Positions 62,098 through 64,000 of a stretch of DNA of 64,000 nucleotides are shown here, one piece after another. Each line of letters starts with the position of its first letter. Position 1 is the first letter of the stretch. The DNA is from Acidobacteriota bacterium. Lineage in GTDB: Bacteria; Acidobacteriota; Thermoanaerobaculia; Gp7-AA8. A program made the translations under genes and the position numbers. The notes beneath the pieces are model-generated. The model was not told where the DNA came from. It was given only the letters and a program-made list of their open reading frames with translations, and searched no databases. The DNA is taken from positions 57,895 through 121,894 of the forward strand of contig QHVT01000020.1 in the NCBI GenBank assembly GCA_003223645.1, written 5' to 3'.

Positions 62098-63054
62098 ATG
62101 GCGCCCGAAGTAATAGTTGCATTGATCAGCGCGTTTGGTGGCCTTATCGCCGCAACCGTCGCAACGTTGCCGGCTTGGTTCATGTATGTGCGCCAAAAGC
62201 AACAACATGAGCTATTCTTGTCGCTCGAAACCGCTGACCGCGAGGAACGGTCTAGTACGTTTGCGCGCTACAAGCGTAGCTTCTTAGTTCTCTTAGCCAT
62301 CGTTGCGGTCTTAGTACTACTGACTGCCAGCGCAATCATTGCTTATGGGCAAATCGTGGCATCACGCTTTGACGCTCAGCGCACAGCCGCAGCGCAATGG
62401 CCTGTCCTCATCAAGGAGGCCCGACGACACAACCGGGCTTTCATAGTGCCGCACGTTACGATGTTAGTGACGCTTGCACGACCGGCGGTAGGCGAGAAGC
62501 AGAAACTGATCGCTCGGACTGTATACTCGATCGAGCCACTTCGCGATATCGACGAACGCGAGAGCGTCTTCATTGAAACATATTCATTTAATCCCGCAGC
62601 GGCGCAGAGCCGATGGTTCGGTTCGAATCGCGAGTATCCTTTCTTTTTGTCAGGGGGCGCGCCGTACGAAGTGCACTTTCAAGGAACGGCAGCACGGCCT
62701 ACAACAGTTGTAACAGGCGTGAATGCTATCGTTAACCCTAAGACACTCGGTGACACTCTACCTCGAATGGTTACCTTGCCAGCCGACGCTGAGATTATCA
62801 GCTACACCAACCCTGCAGGCGCGGCCGGCGATTACATTGGTGAGCTGTTGCTGGTAGTTGATTCCAGTGATTTCACTATCGAGCCTCTGCCGCGACTCGC
62901 GATTCGCTGGAACGGTTCGGACAAAATCACACTCACAGACGAGTTCTTTGGCGCGCCGTTGACCACTGCGAGGGGGCAACGTTCCGTCTCGGCTCGCTGG
63001 CAAAATATTCAGCCGGGTGAGACGCTCGCCGTCGTTGTCCGCGCCAAGTCGTGA
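62098..63054 (+). CDS. Cassette gene C: membrane-anchored protein of unknown function
   Basis: 318 residues from ATG 62098. Two N-terminal transmembrane helices (VIVALISAFGGLIAATVATL and FLVLLAIVAVLVLLTASAII) flank a short charged loop; the remaining ~230 residues are probably extracytoplasmic and mostly beta. No family recognised. It begins 66 bp after attC 2 and ends 18 bp before the next attC R'' box, the standard cassette arrangement. GC content is lower than in the chromosomal genes before 55 kb. Confidence 0.7.
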   Translation: MAPEVIVALISAFGGLIAATVATLPAWFMYVRQKQQHELFLSLETADREERSSTFARYKRSFLVLLAIVAVLVLLTASAIIAYGQIVASRFDAQRTAAAQWPVLIKEARRHNRAFIVPHVTMLVTLARPAVGEKQKLIARTVYSIEPLRDIDERESVFIETYSFNPAAAQSRWFGSNREYPFFLSGGAPYEVHFQGTAARPTTVVTGVNAIVNPKTLGDTLPRMVTLPADAEIISYTNPAGAAGDYIGELLLVVDSSDFTIEPLPRLAIRWNGSDKITLTDEFFGAPLTTARGQRSVSARWQNIQPGETLAVVVRAKS

Positions 63055-63071
63055 CGCCACTGCACGGCGCG

Positions 63072-63078
63072 GCCTAAC
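63072..63078 (+). other. R'' box of integron attC site 3, interrupted
   Basis: GCCTAAC, identical to R'' of attC 1 and directly after cassette gene C. The rest of an attC is not visible; an IS110-type element starts within ~70 bp. This is the position expected for an IS1111-attC type insertion, with the right half of the site presumably beyond the window. Confidence 0.55.
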
Positions 63079-63151
63079 GCATATTGAAAGCACGCTCCCT
63101 CCTGCTACCGTGAAGTCTGCGGACAACAGGAGCAGGAAAGGAGCGGCTGCC

Positions 63152-64000
63152 ATGAAACAACAGGCGATTCAGTATGTGGCTCTCGATGTCCATCAGGCAA
63201 CCCTGGTGGTGAGTGTTCGGGATGAGCAGGGATCGGTGGTGATGAGAGCGACGGTGGCGACCGAGGCCAAAGCTATCGTCGGGCTGGTGCGCGGCCTCGG
63301 ATCGCGGGTACACATTGTCTTCGAAGAGGGGACGCAAGCGCAGTGGCTGCACGAGGTTCTGAAGCCGTACGCCGAGCGCGTCGTGGTGTGCAACACCCGA
63401 GGTCGCGGCGGGCAGGACAACAAGAGCGATCGAATCGACGCCGACCGTCTGTCGGAGCTGTTGCGACTGGGATCGGTCAAGTCCGTGTTTCACGGCGCCA
63501 GCGAACTGCTGACGCTGAAGGAGCTGAGAGCCGAAGCGCTGTTCGCGGAGTTGGACGTGCTGCAGGAACTCCGCCCGAAGGCAAAGGCAGCGATGATCGC
63601 CGAGGCGCGCCGGCAACCCGGCTGGAGGGTGCTGCGGTCGATCCCATTCCTCGGGCCTGTGCGCGTTGCTGAGATCTTGGCGATCATGGCCACGCCGTGG
63701 CGGTTCCGAACGAAGAGACAGGCGTGGCCATACGTAGGACTGGCCGTGGTGACCCGCTCGAGCGCGGACCAGGAGTTCGCCGACGGCAAACTGCGCCGGC
63801 GGAGGCGAGCGCCACTCACCCGAGGGCTGAACCGGAATCATCATCCACTTCTCAAGTCGGTCTTCAAAGGAGCAGCGAATGCAGCAGCGGCGACGGAAGG
63901 CCCGTTGAAGGACTTTTATGACGCGTGCGTCGCTCGTGGCGTTCGCGAGGACATGGCCAAGCTGACCCTGGCGCGCAAGATCGTGGCGATCGCGCTGCGC
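63152..64000 (+). CDS. IS110 family transposase (3' end outside window), internally deleted
   Basis: The frame is open from ATG 63152 (after aaaggag) to the window end, 283 residues. DEDD nuclease residues: VALDVHQ (Asp), VFEEGTQAQWL (Glu), NKSDRIDADRLSELLR (two Asp). The C-terminal transposase_20 part is present (WRVLRSIPFLGPVRVAEILA, PYVGLAVVTRSSADQEF, LTRGLNRNHHPLLKSVFKGA). Between LTLKELR and AEALFAELDVLQ the long helical linker normal for the family is mostly absent, suggesting an in-frame deletion of several tens of residues. Probably part of an IS110/IS1111 element inserted at attC 3. Confidence 0.85.
   Translation, partial: MKQQAIQYVALDVHQATLVVSVRDEQGSVVMRATVATEAKAIVGLVRGLGSRVHIVFEEGTQAQWLHEVLKPYAERVVVCNTRGRGGQDNKSDRIDADRLSELLRLGSVKSVFHGASELLTLKELRAEALFAELDVLQELRPKAKAAMIAEARRQPGWRVLRSIPFLGPVRVAEILAIMATPWRFRTKRQAWPYVGLAVVTRSSADQEFADGKLRRRRRAPLTRGLNRNHHPLLKSVFKGAANAAAATEGPLKDFYDACVARGVREDMAKLTLARKIVAIALR

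Overview
This is a high-GC bacterial window. The gene content suggests Acidobacteriota or a similar soil lineage: a Ser/Thr kinase fused to a TolB/PD40 propeller, secreted fibronectin-III proteins with ELR-type C-terminal repeats, an FHA/winged-helix regulator, a very large DUF11 protein with an IPTL-like tail, and many dispersed palindromic repeats. The taxonomic call is an inference; no rRNA or other phylogenetic marker is present.

Layout. 1-12.3 kb: 3' end of a kinase-propeller gene, regulator, JAMM-like and DoxX genes, an M24 peptidase, a secreted FN3 protein, a four-gene ABC transporter operon that includes a STAS-domain protein, and a low-complexity secreted protein. 12.3-23.7 kb: esterase, kinase-receiver fusion plus OmpR regulator, a PIN toxin/antitoxin-like pair, a 1414-residue hybrid histidine kinase overlapping a diguanylate cyclase, pirin and a lipoprotein. 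23.7-29.2 kb: an orphan antitoxin-like gene; an MFS exporter, an XRE regulator and a secreted protein linked by two copies of a 46-bp operator/leader; and a large membrane protein. 29.3-37.4 kb: a copper region with cytochrome c, PCu(A)C, Sco, DJ-1-like and His-rich proteins, a deletion-fused TolC/multicopper-oxidase remnant, a copper P-type ATPase, and a divergent CorE-like sigma factor with a cysteine-rich tail.

37.4-44.3 kb: the most striking locus, a lasso-peptide RiPP cluster. The minus-strand operon encodes a 2OG-Fe(II) oxygenase, an asparagine-synthetase-like cyclase, a 47-residue lasso precursor (41798-41941) that is easily missed, an HPr-kinase-like protein, a methyltransferase and a PqqD-like leader-binding protein. 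Most junctions are 4-bp start/stop overlaps. The B2 leader peptidase homologue lies on the plus strand, followed by a second 2OG oxygenase and a PRMT-like methyltransferase, and this group converges on the main operon.

44.3-47.3 kb: a frameshifted RelA/SpoT-like gene with a small partner, an M20 peptidase and a DedA protein. 47.7-55.8 kb: one 2695-residue secreted protein with 12 near-identical ~118-residue DUF11 repeats. 56.3-64 kb: an integron cassette array (attC sites at 56330, 57729, 60001 and a partial one at 63072) with no integrase in view. It is invaded by a decayed IS30-type element, by an IS1380-type element that splits an attC site with a 4-bp target duplication, and by an IS110-type element abutting another attC.

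Several families of REP-like palindromes (A to E below) are scattered through the chromosome-like part and repeatedly intrude into reading frames, forming C-termini or internal segments of proteins.
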